Below are positions 1 through 11,100 of a stretch of 64,000 bases of DNA, in pieces. A model generated the notes under the pieces. The model was not told the origin of the DNA and ran no database searches. It saw nothing but the letters and a program-made list of their open reading frames with translations. This DNA comes from Apoda limacodes (Eukaryota > Arthropoda > Insecta > Lepidoptera > Limacodidae). The stretch's first letter is position 1; the number at the start of each line of letters is the position of its first letter. Position numbers and translations under genes: made by a program. The stretch covers positions 13,826,001-13,890,000 of the forward strand of contig OX291551.1 in the NCBI GenBank assembly GCA_946406115.1, written 5' to 3'.

Positions 1-780
1 CTCACACACCGATGGGCACTATCCATTGAGAGTCAGGGGGAGGCATTGGCATGTAGCCTAGACATAGCGAAGGCGTTCGATCGGGTCTGGCACCGGGGTC
101 TTCTATCGAAGTTGCCTTCTTACGGAGTGCCCGAGGGTTTGTGCAAATGGGTGGCTAGCTTTTTGTCCGGCAGAAGCATACGAGCCGTAGTTGACGGTAG
201 TTGCTCTGATAGCATGGACATTAATGCTGGTGTCCCGCAAGGCTCTGTGCTGTCTCCTACGCTGTTTCTACTGCACATCAATGATATGTTGGACATCAAC
301 AACATACATTGCTATGCAGATGACAGTACTGGAGACGCTTATTACACGGGCCGTGCAAGCATCACACGTTCCGTTGTGGAGGAAAAGCGTGAAGAACTTG
401 TGTCTCAAATCGAGATCGGTCTGTCCAAGGTCTCTGACTGGGGGCGGGAAAACTTGGTCCGATTCAACCCTTCAAAGACACAAGTCTGCGCGTTCACCGC
501 TAAGAAAACCCCATTCACTGTAGTCCCACAATTCCAGAACACTCCCCTCTCCATCTCCAAGAGCATTGGGATCCTTGGCGTTGACATCTCCAGCGATGTT
601 CAGTTCCGAGATCATTTGCTAGGCAAGGTAAAGCTGGCGTCTAAAAAACTTGGTGTACTCAACAGAGCGAAGCAGTACTTCACGTCGGGGCAAAGGTTGC
701 TACTTTACAAGTCGCAAGTCCGGCCCCATATGGAGTACTGCTGCCATCTCTGGGCGGGTGCATGGTTATTAGATTTCTGA
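1..780 (+). pseudogene. reverse transcriptase of the LINE, internally deleted at its C-terminus
   Basis: The frame is open from base 1, so no start codon lies in the window. Visible reverse-transcriptase blocks are LDIAKAFDRVWHRGLL (palm motif A, about 58-105), GVPQGSVLSPTLF (motif B, about 229-267) and YADDSTG (catalytic motif C, about 313-333). These are followed by the thumb and the PHMEYCCHLWAGA block near 723-762. After WAGA the frame jumps into WLLDF and stops at 778-780, while the true protein terminus FLKGRQR is found one frame over at about 770-830. An internal deletion of a few hundred bases has therefore removed the end of the thumb/connector and shifted the frame. The enzyme would copy element RNA at a nicked target. 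This copy is probably dead despite its long open frame. Confidence 0.88.
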
Positions 781-905
781 AGGGTCGGCAACGCGCGAGT
801 GATGCCCCTGGTGTTGCAAGCGTCCATAGGCTACGGTGACCACCATCAGGCGGACCGTAGGCTTGTTTGCCACCTTAGTGGTATAAAAAAAAAAAAAAAA
901 AAAAA
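1..905 (+). mobile_element. 3' portion of a Jockey/CR1-like non-LTR retrotransposon
   Basis: The block enters from the left edge in mid-reverse-transcriptase. It continues through a 3' UTR and ends in a poly(A) run at about 886-905, which is the normal end of a LINE. The same family recurs on the - strand at 27475-29650, 31097-32190 and 53820-54900, and as a 3' tail at 46560-46905. The shared tail encodes the end of the protein (FLKGRQR... about 770-830) followed by a conserved 3' UTR with the sense motif CATCAGGCGG. Assignment to the Jockey/CR1 group rests on motif recognition. Confidence 0.9.
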
Positions 906-1764
906 TGGAATTTGAACAAAGCGCATCTTTGTCTTTGTAAAATACGGAAACCGTAATGCCACGCCTATTATAATTTTTATTTTTAGTATTCGCGATTATG
1001 AGTAGTACAGGGAGGTTGGATATGGAATTTTAATTCTAAGACAGATTGCGATGTCAAATATACTACGTCAAAAAAGTAAATAAACAAACATTATTATTTC
1101 TTGACAATATCAAAGACATGTCTTGTGACATATTTGAGTGTTAAGCGCGAATCGTGTGTAAATGTTTTCACTTCTGCCGGCACTCCTGGAGTGCAACTTT
1201 TTTTTTTATTCTCCTTTTGGATGTCACTTTTTTCTTACTATAAAATTATAATGCTTGTTAGTATAATATCAATCTGCAATTTATTTAACTTAATAAAATA
1301 TTTACAAACTTTATACAAATACAGTAGGGCCTCGGTAATCCGGACTCCCGCTTGTTAAAGAAACTAAGGTTAAACATGTGTTTTATTAACATTTAATATG
1401 GCAAACTATAATCCGGACGTGATTTGACAACGAAATCAGTTTTACAAAACAGTCAAACATGACTATCTAGCTACAAAAAAGAAGTGAAGGGGGGATGTCA
1501 TGTCCTCGAAACTGTTTAAAATCGCACTGATGTCTTTAAGCCTTGATAACTTAAAAGGACAACGCTTAAGTAAATGTAAACAGCGAGTAAATCTCACACC
1601 TACAATTTTCTGACAATGATATTATAGTGCAGTTGTGAAAATCATTTTGAAAAAGAAGCCGATAAGGAGGGTCCATTTAGGGTTGGCAAGATTTAGGAAG
1701 CTTCGTCACGTCTTTACGTCGTCCATACTGCTGTGCTATCACCTGCATTCTGGGAAAAATAGTC
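906..1764. other. intergenic, no gene seen; one pogo/Tigger-like terminus
   Basis: This is AT-rich sequence without a credible coding region. At 1322-1345 a CAGTAGGGCCTCGGTAATCC motif resembles the terminal inverted repeat of pogo/Tigger-type elements. No matching right end is visible, so it is a relic at best. Confidence 0.35.
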
Positions 1765-2088
1765 CATACTAATATCATAAATGCGAGAGTAACTCTGTCT
1801 GTCTGTCTATTTGTCTGACATAGGCTACTTGAAAACGTCAAGTGTGAGTCTTTTTTTTTCTATAATTGAGGAGTTGCCATTGAAATCCTACACCGAAATC
1901 GAATTTAAAGCGGGTAGAACCGCGGGAAAATTTGGCACGGAGATAGTTTCAGTCCGCGGGAATAACGTTGGTTACTTGAAATCGTTAAGCGTGAGTCGGA
2001 TTTTTTCTATAATTAAGAAGATGCCGTTGAAATCCACACTGATAACCGAACTTCGAGCGGGCGGAAGCGCGGGCAACAGCTATTAGAT
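1765..2088 (-). repeat. dimeric interspersed repeat, copy 1
   Basis: This is a reverse-oriented copy of a repeat found again at 8600-9015, 34160-34545 and 50520-50925. Each copy has two related monomers of about 150 bp carrying CCTAAATTCGGTTATCG, a GGCAACTCCTCAATTATAG block and a CTTGACGTTTTCAAGTAG block. They are followed by a tail ending in a TTTATAATATTAGTATGGA-like motif. Here the tail lies at the left (about 1767) and the two monomers follow it. Confidence 0.75.
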
Positions 2089-4940
2089 AATAAATAAAGC
2101 GATCGCGTATCAACTACTTCTGTACTCGTGAAAGGTTGGACGAACTCAGTCAACACTGAGGGTACAGATTATTTGCAACACAAGATACAATGCAACACGA
2201 ATGTATGTGGACGGTCTGCACGCATTAACGGCCATTCCTGACAGTGTTCAGCGCGCACGCTATGGAGCTGTTTGATTTTGAACTATACATGACTATATTA
2301 GTGTTTCAATTATTTAATTACACCAGTGTATAAACAAAGTCCCAGTCGTCATCTCCGTGTTTTTTTAGAATCGAAAATTCAAATATCGCTGGCAGTAGGC
2401 AAGTCCGCCGCGAATTAGCCGTCCAGATAACACTGTCCGCACTCAAAGCGTTCGTCGAAAATTCGACATTAGGCGGGAACTAACGCGAACCTTGCGAATG
2501 CACGTAGTAATGCGTCCGTAAACACAATAAAATGTATGAGAAATGTTCATTAAATGACTGAATTATCCCGAAAATATGCCAACCCATGCCCGGCTAGGGG
2601 GGGCAGCTGCCCCCCCTGTCCGTACCTGGCTACGCCCTGGGTGATGTGCAACTTACATACTTGATTGATTTCTATTATCGTTTTCGTTGTATTTTCTACT
2701 TGGCTAGAGGCCCTGTTACTTTGTCAGCTCTCGCAGAACTCAAGCTATATTTTAGAATGGCGTGATTTTTTAGCTGTTATGATTGCATTTGCTTTCGTGC
2801 TCTCTTACTTTTTTGCTGAAAAATCTATTTGTTATCCTGTTGTCAATTGCGAAATTTGCTTAATTTGCGAGAAATTGCAAGCTGCAAAAACAGACCCAAG
2901 GTATAACTGAAAATTGTCATTACATGTGAGTGGCACAAATATATCAAACTTGTTTTTAATTGCAGTTTGTAAGGATAAAGAATGCCGGGCGCGTTCAAAA
3001 ACTCAATCTAGCAGGTTAAAGTTTCAAGCTATCTCTTTCTGTACTGTAGAAAAGTGTATATTTGCTGTCCTGTTGTTAATGCTACCTGAGTAAACCTGAG
3101 TTAGGTTTATGAACGCGCACCCGAATGTTGAGTTGTTTTTGAAGCCGTGAAATATATGCTTTTTATTATGTATGGTAAAAACCCAACAAACAGTAATATT
3201 AATCGCTGACATGTGAAAATACAAGAACCTGTCTGTATATATTCCGCCATTCCAAAATGTATCAAAGTGTAATTTTACTATTGTTGTCTTTAACAAAACT
3301 GTCTGATAGTTTTTCAGATGTTGGAAAATGGGATTTGACACTTAGCGGGGTAAGAATTACGGTTGATAATCCTGGGAACAGTACGGTTTTCCTGTTATGG
3401 TATAGGGAATTGGTCTGAAAAATCGGTCATCGTTCGTCGAAATCGTTAATCCAACGACGTCATTGTAATCCTGACACTGGAAGACCTTGGCAAATGCACA
3501 GGGGCGTGTATAGAAGGCCCTTTGCATTTAGGGCTTAGGGTGTAGGTAGGTGGTGGTGGAATACCCCTAGTAGGTAATTTTTTTTGATACTTATGTTCTG
3601 AGGTTAAGCTGAGCCAAAGGAACTCTGTCAAACTAATATAAATAAATAAACAGTCTTAACGGGGGGAGGGTTGAAGGGGTAAAGTGAACCTTTCTGTGAA
3701 GAAGTGCAAAAATGTGAAAATATCCAGTCCTTTTTTTCCCCTTGTACTTAGTTACTCTGACTAAACTCCCAATATTATAAAGGTTTTTTTTGTTTAGGTT
3801 GCTTTTCTGTATACTTTCAAAGCTAACTTAACACAATCTACACTATTATTTCTAAATAGACTCAGTGTTTTCTAAACCTTACAAACGTCACCAACCCATG
3901 GTCCTCATCTCGGCATAGCGTCAAGGCCCTTGAGAATAGTTTTTTTTTCTTGCTATAATAAAATGCTTGTTAGCTAAAAACTAAATAAGCTACAGTTATT
4001 ACTTATGCAAATATATGAGTTTACTATACCTATACCTTTTTAGTGTTATATCCTTTGAAAACCCTCAAAACACAATAAAATCACTTTGCTTCATATAAAT
4101 TGCATCGTATAATTGTATATCATTACTATTCATATATAATGAATTATTTATTACACAAATTACACTTTGGTTACAACATGAAAACTGTTTTTATTTTATT
4201 CACTTAATTAACAAATAATATTTTTTTACGACATTGACTGATTATCACAGATGGCTATTATGCCACACATTCACGAATTACAAATGTCAGTTTTTATTTA
4301 TTTTTTATAATTTTTCTACTGGACTTATTTATTCGTACACCAATTACACATGAGCAGTTTCACACAATCTGAAGTTTAATCACACATTTCAAGTGGTGCC
4401 GCTGATGCTCAACGGAACATTGTGGCTGGTACTCAGTAAGCACCGGCAACACTCTGTAAACTCACAATGACCCATACAAATACTGTCCTGATGATGAAAA
4501 AATATAATACTATGTATTGTATAGTAAAGTAACTATTAATGTTGTTACATAAGAGCACTAATTGAATTTATATAATAGGTGATTGTTATCATTCTAAATA
4601 CAACTGCAATATAAAGTTTTAGTCTTTTTTTAAATAAAGAGTGATGCTTTTATAAATTTTTATTTTTATAAAAAAAACGTTTCGGACAGCCATTTACAAG
4701 TTTATAGAGAATTATCCTAGAATGTCTTTTTTTAAAAATTTCAAGTGGTGAATTTAACAATAAAAAAATTTCATGCGTCTTGGTGAGTGCATCTATCATC
4801 TAATTTTTCTAGACTGCTGCCAAAACTAGCATGAAGTGTTTTGTTTAAGCACTAGGCATGCCAACAATGTTATCAATACTGGTTATCTAGAATGATAAAG
4901 GGTGCTAAAATGTGTTATTGATCAAAATGGCTAAAAGTCA
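2089..4940. other. AT-rich intergenic sequence, no gene seen
   Basis: Only short spurious open frames occur. A 22-bp perfect palindrome of seven G, CAGCTG and seven C lies at 2596-2617. The missing first coding exon and 5' UTR of the TMEM87 gene could lie here or in 7303-8150, but I could not identify a signal-peptide exon with a matching phase-0 donor. Confidence 0.4.
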
Positions 4941-7302
4941 CTTAACCCGTTACGCGTTCTAGGGACCACAGTGGTCGTTAAGCGTTTTGTGTCACATGGG
5001 ATTTTTTTCAGGATGACTTTTATCAGACAGGCTAATTGTAAGTATTCAGAAGTGAAGCCAATGGCCTGTGCTACGTTCTAGTATTTTTGGGTCGACAATA
5101 TTTTGTGCGTTTAATATTTTTTTTGTTTTTTTGTGCGTTTAACTCGAAAAAAAGTCAAAATATTCATTGTCGGTTGCATCCGCTGCGTAGGGAGGGAGCA
5201 GGGAGCCGACCGCGCGTATAAGCCGATCACTGCGTTTATTTTTCTATTAGTATTTTGTTTAGATTGACTTTCTTATTTATTATCTAATTGATTAAATTCG
5301 TAATATCTTTGAATTTAAATGTCTGATTTGAATAATTCAAAAAGTAATCAACAAGTATTGAAAAAGTCTATAGTACGAACTGATTTATTTGATTAAGGAT
5401 TAATACAAAAGTATGGATAACATGGTCTGATTTTGGTAAGCATTTCTATCAACTTTTTAAATGTAAAAAAGTAGTTATAGTGACTTAACTACAATAGTTG
5501 CACATATGGTATCACGAAGTTCTTTATAGATTTTGGTATGTTCTTTATTATTGTAGAATTTTTTTTTGGTTTATCATCAATAGACGCATGCAATGAAAGA
5601 CATTTATTGGCTAATCTTTTTACACCTTTGGTTACATTATTGAAATTTAGTACGCATCCCTCATTTTTCCTAGTAACAAATATAATCCATGTTACTTAGG
5701 TATAATGTAAAATTATAATAGTGAACGAATTTGAAATCACTCCAGTAGTTTTTTAAGTTTATTCGTTACAATCATACAAAAATACAAATCTTTCCTGTGT
5801 ATAATATAAGTGTAGATGAATATATAAGATAAGAATAAAGAGAATATCATTTTTAGTTTTCCAAACAATGTCAACTAAATCTCAAATATAGAAAGTCAGA
5901 ATAAATTTTTTTTCTAAAATATCATGAAATTAGCAAATTCACTTAAACCATTAAATGCCTACACACTAATTATTGTTCTCTAAGCGGTCCACAGTCCCAC
6001 AGTGGTCTCTAAGCGTTTTGTGTCACATGGGATTTTTTTCAGGATGACTTTTATCAGACAGGCTAATTGTAAGTATTCAGAAGTGAAGCCAATGGCCTGT
6101 GCTACGTTCTAGTATTTTTGGGTCGACAATATTTTGTGCGTTTAATATTTTTTTATCAAAATTGTTTTGGTAATTTGATCCGGCCGCCATTTATGTTGCG
6201 CCATTTTGAGTTGGATTTTATTAACAGTAGCATAGTGTTCATTTTGACCCCGGGTAATGTGCTATATATAAAAAACTATGTATTTTTTTAGTAAATAAGG
6301 GCACGTTCATTTTGAGATTAAGAGTTCCTAGATTGATACGATTCACACTCTTGATAATGCCAGTTTTGCCATCAACACATATAGTTTGTGTAGCTTTCAA
6401 ACGTTTCTAACAAAATTTTTGGTTTTAAAATGATACACACTACGATAAAACACAGTCACACTGCCATAAACAATGAATATGTATAGGCATTTAATGGTTT
6501 AAGTGAATTTGCTAATTTCATGATATTTTAGAAAAAAAAATTATTCTGACTTTCTATATTTGAGATTTAGTTGACATTGTTTGGAAAACTAAAAATGATA
6601 TTCTCTTTATTCTTATCTTATATATTCATCTACACTTATATTATACACAGGAAAGATTTGTATTTTTGTATGTTTGTAACGAATAAACTTAAAAAACTAC
6701 TGGAGTGATTTCAAATTCGTTCACTATTATAATTTTACATTATACCTAAGTAACATGGATTATATTTGTTACTAGGAAAAATGAGGGATGCGTACTAAAT
6801 TTCAATAATGTAACCAAAGGTGTAAAAAGATTAGCCAATAAATGTCTTTCATTGCATGCGTCTATTGATGATAAACCAAAAAAAAATTCTACAATAATAA
6901 AGAACATACCAAAATCTATAAAGAACTTCGTGATACCATATGTGCAACTATTGTAGTTAAGTCACTATAACTACTTTTTTACATTTAAAAAGTTGATAGA
7001 AATGCTTACCAAAATCAGACCATGTTATCCATACTTTTGTATTAATCCTTAATCAAATAAATCAGTTCGTACTAAAGACTTTTTCAATACTTGTTGATTA
7101 CTTTTTGAATTATTCAAATCAGACATTTAAATTCAAAGATATTACGAATTTAATCAATTAGATAATAAATAAGAAAGTCAATCTAAACAAAATACTAATA
7201 GAAAAATAAACGCAGTGATCGGCTTATACGCGCGGTCGGCTCCCTGCTCCCTCCCTACGCAGCGGATGCAACCGACAATGAATATTTTGACTTTTTTCGA
7301 GG
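4941..7302. mobile_element. foldback element with about 825-bp inverted arms, possibly piggyBac-derived
   Basis: The left arm (about 5141-5970) and the right arm (about 6484-7302) are reverse complements over roughly 825 bp, with only scattered differences where I compared them. The spacer of about 510 bp (5971-6483) holds a second copy (about 5995-6155) of the block that precedes the left arm (about 4966-5131). That block contains the palindrome ACCACAGTGGT and GTGTCACATGGGATTTTTTT. The outer left edge begins TTAACCCGTTACGCGTTCTA, reminiscent of a piggyBac-type TTAA target plus CCC terminus, but I see no matching right terminus. No transposase is encoded. The short - strand open frame inside the right arm is a by-product of the repeat. 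Confidence 0.85.
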
Positions 7303-7774
7303 ATAAAATCTTTGAGAATAAATATTGATTTATGGATAAAAATATATATGGTAATTTAAAAAAAAACCGAGTAATATATATATTAATATGACCAAGGATA
7401 TAACTGTGTCCCTTTGTATACTGCAATAGTGTAATATGTTTTTGTATACTGGTTGAAACGGCATGCTTTTGCTAGGGTATGCCATAACCTTAAAATTGTG
7501 TTTTGCCTAGCATCACATCAAAAGCATAGGTATAAGGTAGTTTTCCCTTAAGCCTTGAAAAAATATTGCTAAAAATATATTCACAAGCTTACTTCTATGG
7601 CCTCATGAAGGCCAAAATGTCCAATTTCAGCAATCTTCCAGTTAATATTTCTACCAAACTAAAATGAAAATCAAAAGCAATGAAACTGTCAGTTCATGTT
7701 AAATACACTTTTAGAAAAGAAACTTACCCGCCTGATGCTTTAAATAATGTAAACATAAGCTGGGCAAGCTGAAT
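7303..7774. other. upstream of the first located TMEM87 exon, nothing recognised
   Basis: AT-rich sequence. No coding exon, RNA gene or repeat could be supported here. Confidence 0.4.
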
Positions 7775-7953
7775 AAATGATTAATAAAAATAATAAATAT
7801 TTTTGGACATTAAACACAGTGCTGCCTGGTCCCAAACTAAGCGAAGCTTGTGCCATGTATACCAGACAAGAGATACAAACATTTGTCTTGTGCGGGAATC
7901 AAACCCACACACCTTGGTTCAGCAGATGGGTCATTACCCACTGAGCCACGATT
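7775..7953 (-). repeat. tRNA-derived SINE, copy a
   Basis: Read on the - strand it starts with a tRNA-like head: GTGGCTCAGTGGGTAATG resembles box A, and GGGTTTGATTCCC resembles box B. A body containing GTCTGGTATACATGGCACAAG follows and ends in AT-rich sequence. Related copies lie at 15225-15540, 16270-16490 and 18175-18410, also on -. Confidence 0.75.
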
Positions 7954-8154
7954 AATTAATTAGCCTTAGGGAGATTCCAATTTACAGTGAATCTAGTTGA
8001 ATTGTTGTGCATGATAGAGTAACATACTGTCTCACAACCTTGTTTAAGTAATAATATTGTTGCAACACCTGCTTTTAATTTAGTGAAATACATACTGTGG
8101 GTTTAACTAAGTATTTTTGTTACAAAATTTTGATAATGTGATTTACCTTTTTAG

Positions 8155-11100
8155 GACACCTGTGGGTTTATTGTCGCAAAGTCCCTGTTCAAAGAGTCTA
8201 AACTATCAGTCATATGTGAGTATTTTATGTATTGTTTAAAATAATGTTGAAAAAAATTAGGAATTAAGAGGATGAAAAAAAAATATTTTGGTACTCCTTC
8301 CAATTGTTTATTGTTTTTTCCAATCATTGCAAAGTATTACACTGACAGGAGTGAATTTCAACCTTTTCTATGGCAGTGTAAAGAATTCAACTTGACAGTT
8401 GGAAAATTACTCTACCCCGGGCGTCCCAAAACCACTTTTTTAACTTCCTTGTTGCAATTTGGAACGCACCCCTAATTGTTGAACAACTATTCTAAAATTT
8501 CTGAAAAAGTGTGCAATATTTACTCATCATGCAAAATATATAGAGATCCAATTGCCGACCATAATAAAATTATTGATTGTGGAGTGTACATTTCACTTAG
8601 TAAATTATATAATTTTGCCCGCGGTTTCACCCGCCCTAACTTAGGTTATCTATGTAGGATTTTAACGACAACTCCTCAATTATAGAAAAAAAATCGACTC
8701 ACACTTGATGTTTTCAAGTAGCCTTTGACCTTCCCCAGAACTCAATCTATCTCCATGGCAAATTTGCCCGCGGTTCCATCCGCCCTAAATTCGGTTATCG
8801 TTGTAGGATTTCAACGGCAACTCCTTAATTATAGAAAAAAACCGACTTACATTTTCAACTTTTCACTCTGACGTTTTCTAGTAGCCTATGATCTTTCTCA
8901 GGACTCAAACCATCTCCATGCCAAAATTATCTTAATCGGTACAGCGGTTTAAGCGTGAACAGGAAACAGACAGACACAGTTACTTTTGCATTTATAATAT
9001 TAGTATGGATGATATAAGTTATTTATTAATCAGATTATCTTAGTATCAGATATTGCAGATATCTTGAAAGTAGGCTTTATTAAAATTAAGGAGAAGGGTA
9101 TTTCTATGTGCTTGTGGCATAAATTTTGCTTTGTCATATGACAACGGATATTAAGCCAGTCAGTCTTATGGACAAGAAAACTGTTAAGCCGCTAGCTCAA
9201 CAAATGTCCGCTAATTTAAATTGGGCCAGTGCATGGTCTATGGCCTATATAAGTAGGTGTACATCGGCTAAGGCAAGAAGTTATCACCTACTATTTAATA
9301 TGTAAATTTATTTACTGTGTGAAGATCATTTGTAACTGTTTTGATTTTTGGTTGGTTACTTTTGTATATTGAGTTGTACAAATATTGTTTCAGTACACTG
9401 TGATATTGATCATCCTACAAATATTGACGTTAAGTACCAGTGGGGCACTGACAGATGTTCACCAGACTATTTTCACTATTTTGAACAGGTACATACACTT
9501 TTCGTTTCTTATATTTAAAGTTTACAGGCAGAAAAGGAGGGTAGCACTAATAAAGTCGTTGAAAGAAAATAGGATTTAAAAGTTTATATTTTATGTATTA
9601 TTAAAATATAATCCCGATGTGAATATTATTTTGATAGAATATTTATATAACAGGAAATATGTCTTATTAACTGACTTAAAAAAGAGGTTATCAACTTGAC
9701 ACATATGTTTGTAATATTTTTAGAATAACACGACATTCATATGTTAGTTTATGTGGGCTTCTACACAGATATGCTAATTTGCATAAGCATATGTATGTAT
9801 GTTACTTTTGATAGGATTTATTAATTCTTTTTACTGAATTAGATACCGTTTAACTTAAGAAACAGTGCAAGTTTCATTAGGTTAAATAGTTTTTACTCAT
9901 CACTAGAAATCACGTCGCCGGTTTAACACATTGGTTTAGGTAAGAATTGTGCAATTATAACACAAAACTTATTGTGGTTATGTTACCTGACATCTTTGCC
10001 GATCATGAGCCGATTTCATACCACTAAAGTAGTGTGAAATCATAACCAGCAGACGGCCTGCTTGATGTTAGGCTGTCACAGTAACCTAAAGAGGTTTGCA
10101 ACGTCAACTTAGGGCGTTACTCAGATATTGGCGACCCTCTAAAACTCTAAGAACCCTTCTTGAAGAACCCTATATTTTAAAATAATAAGAGTGGTATGGA
10201 GGAGACTGATATAGGTATGTGCATTGTGCAAATATCTACTCAAAAATTTAAAAAAACAAAAATGAATTATAAATTACACCACCTTCCATAACTAAAAATT
10301 AAACTTGTAGTATAAGTCTGTATTTTTTTATAAATTTTGGTTTTTTTTTTCGATATTCTAATTTTTTGTAAGTATGGTTTGCAAGTCCCAATTGGCCTAA
10401 GTAAATACAGGGAAGGTCTAATACTACATTAAATAAAACAAGGAATTTCCATCTTTGAGCATGGTTCCTTAACTTGTGATTTGTGTTAGATTTATAGCAA
10501 AATTTTAACGCGTAGACTCGATGACGAAATCCTTCAAACTAGAGGACTGACTAGTCAAAGCTTGATTCATATCAAGTTCTACTTCAGTCACAAAACTGTT
10601 CTAATAACGATACGGTGGTCTACAAGTGAGCTATCGAGGTATAATTCTGGCTAGCTAAAATTCCGACAACATTTTTGCTCTAAAGAAAACAAGAAGAAGA
10701 AAACATATCATTAAGGCCATATCTATAGCTATATCATCAATATAATTAAATCCATAGCAAAGAGGCAATCAAATGACTTGAACCTGCATGCAACCCTAAG
10801 ATTCCGTCTTAGTGCTCTACCATTGTGCTATCGTGGAACAATTCTGGCTGCTTCAAGCGTTCAAATAAAAACCAAACAAACCCTTTTTGAAACATGATTT
10901 ATTATTATACTACTCACAGTGGACCCTAACCTTGAAAGAGTTGCCAGAGATAGAAAATAATAGAACAGGAGGAATTCGGCAAGTTTTGAGTTAAGCAATA
11001 CTGAACTCAGAGTCCTTGTTTGATAGAATACAGTGGCGTGCGCAGAGGTTTTAGTCAGGGTAGGCAAAAATAATAAAAAAATTGCTGCGTGTTGTCATGT

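Noticed and set aside
2665..2910. 81-codon frame with a hydrophobic start, considered as the missing TMEM87 signal exon
   Set aside because: It has no ATG at the hydrophobic start, and I found no phase-0 donor that would join it to the exon at 8155.
7178..7426. 82-codon open frame on -
   Set aside because: It lies in the right arm of the large hairpin repeat. The mirrored arm contains the same bases and no protein family features are visible.
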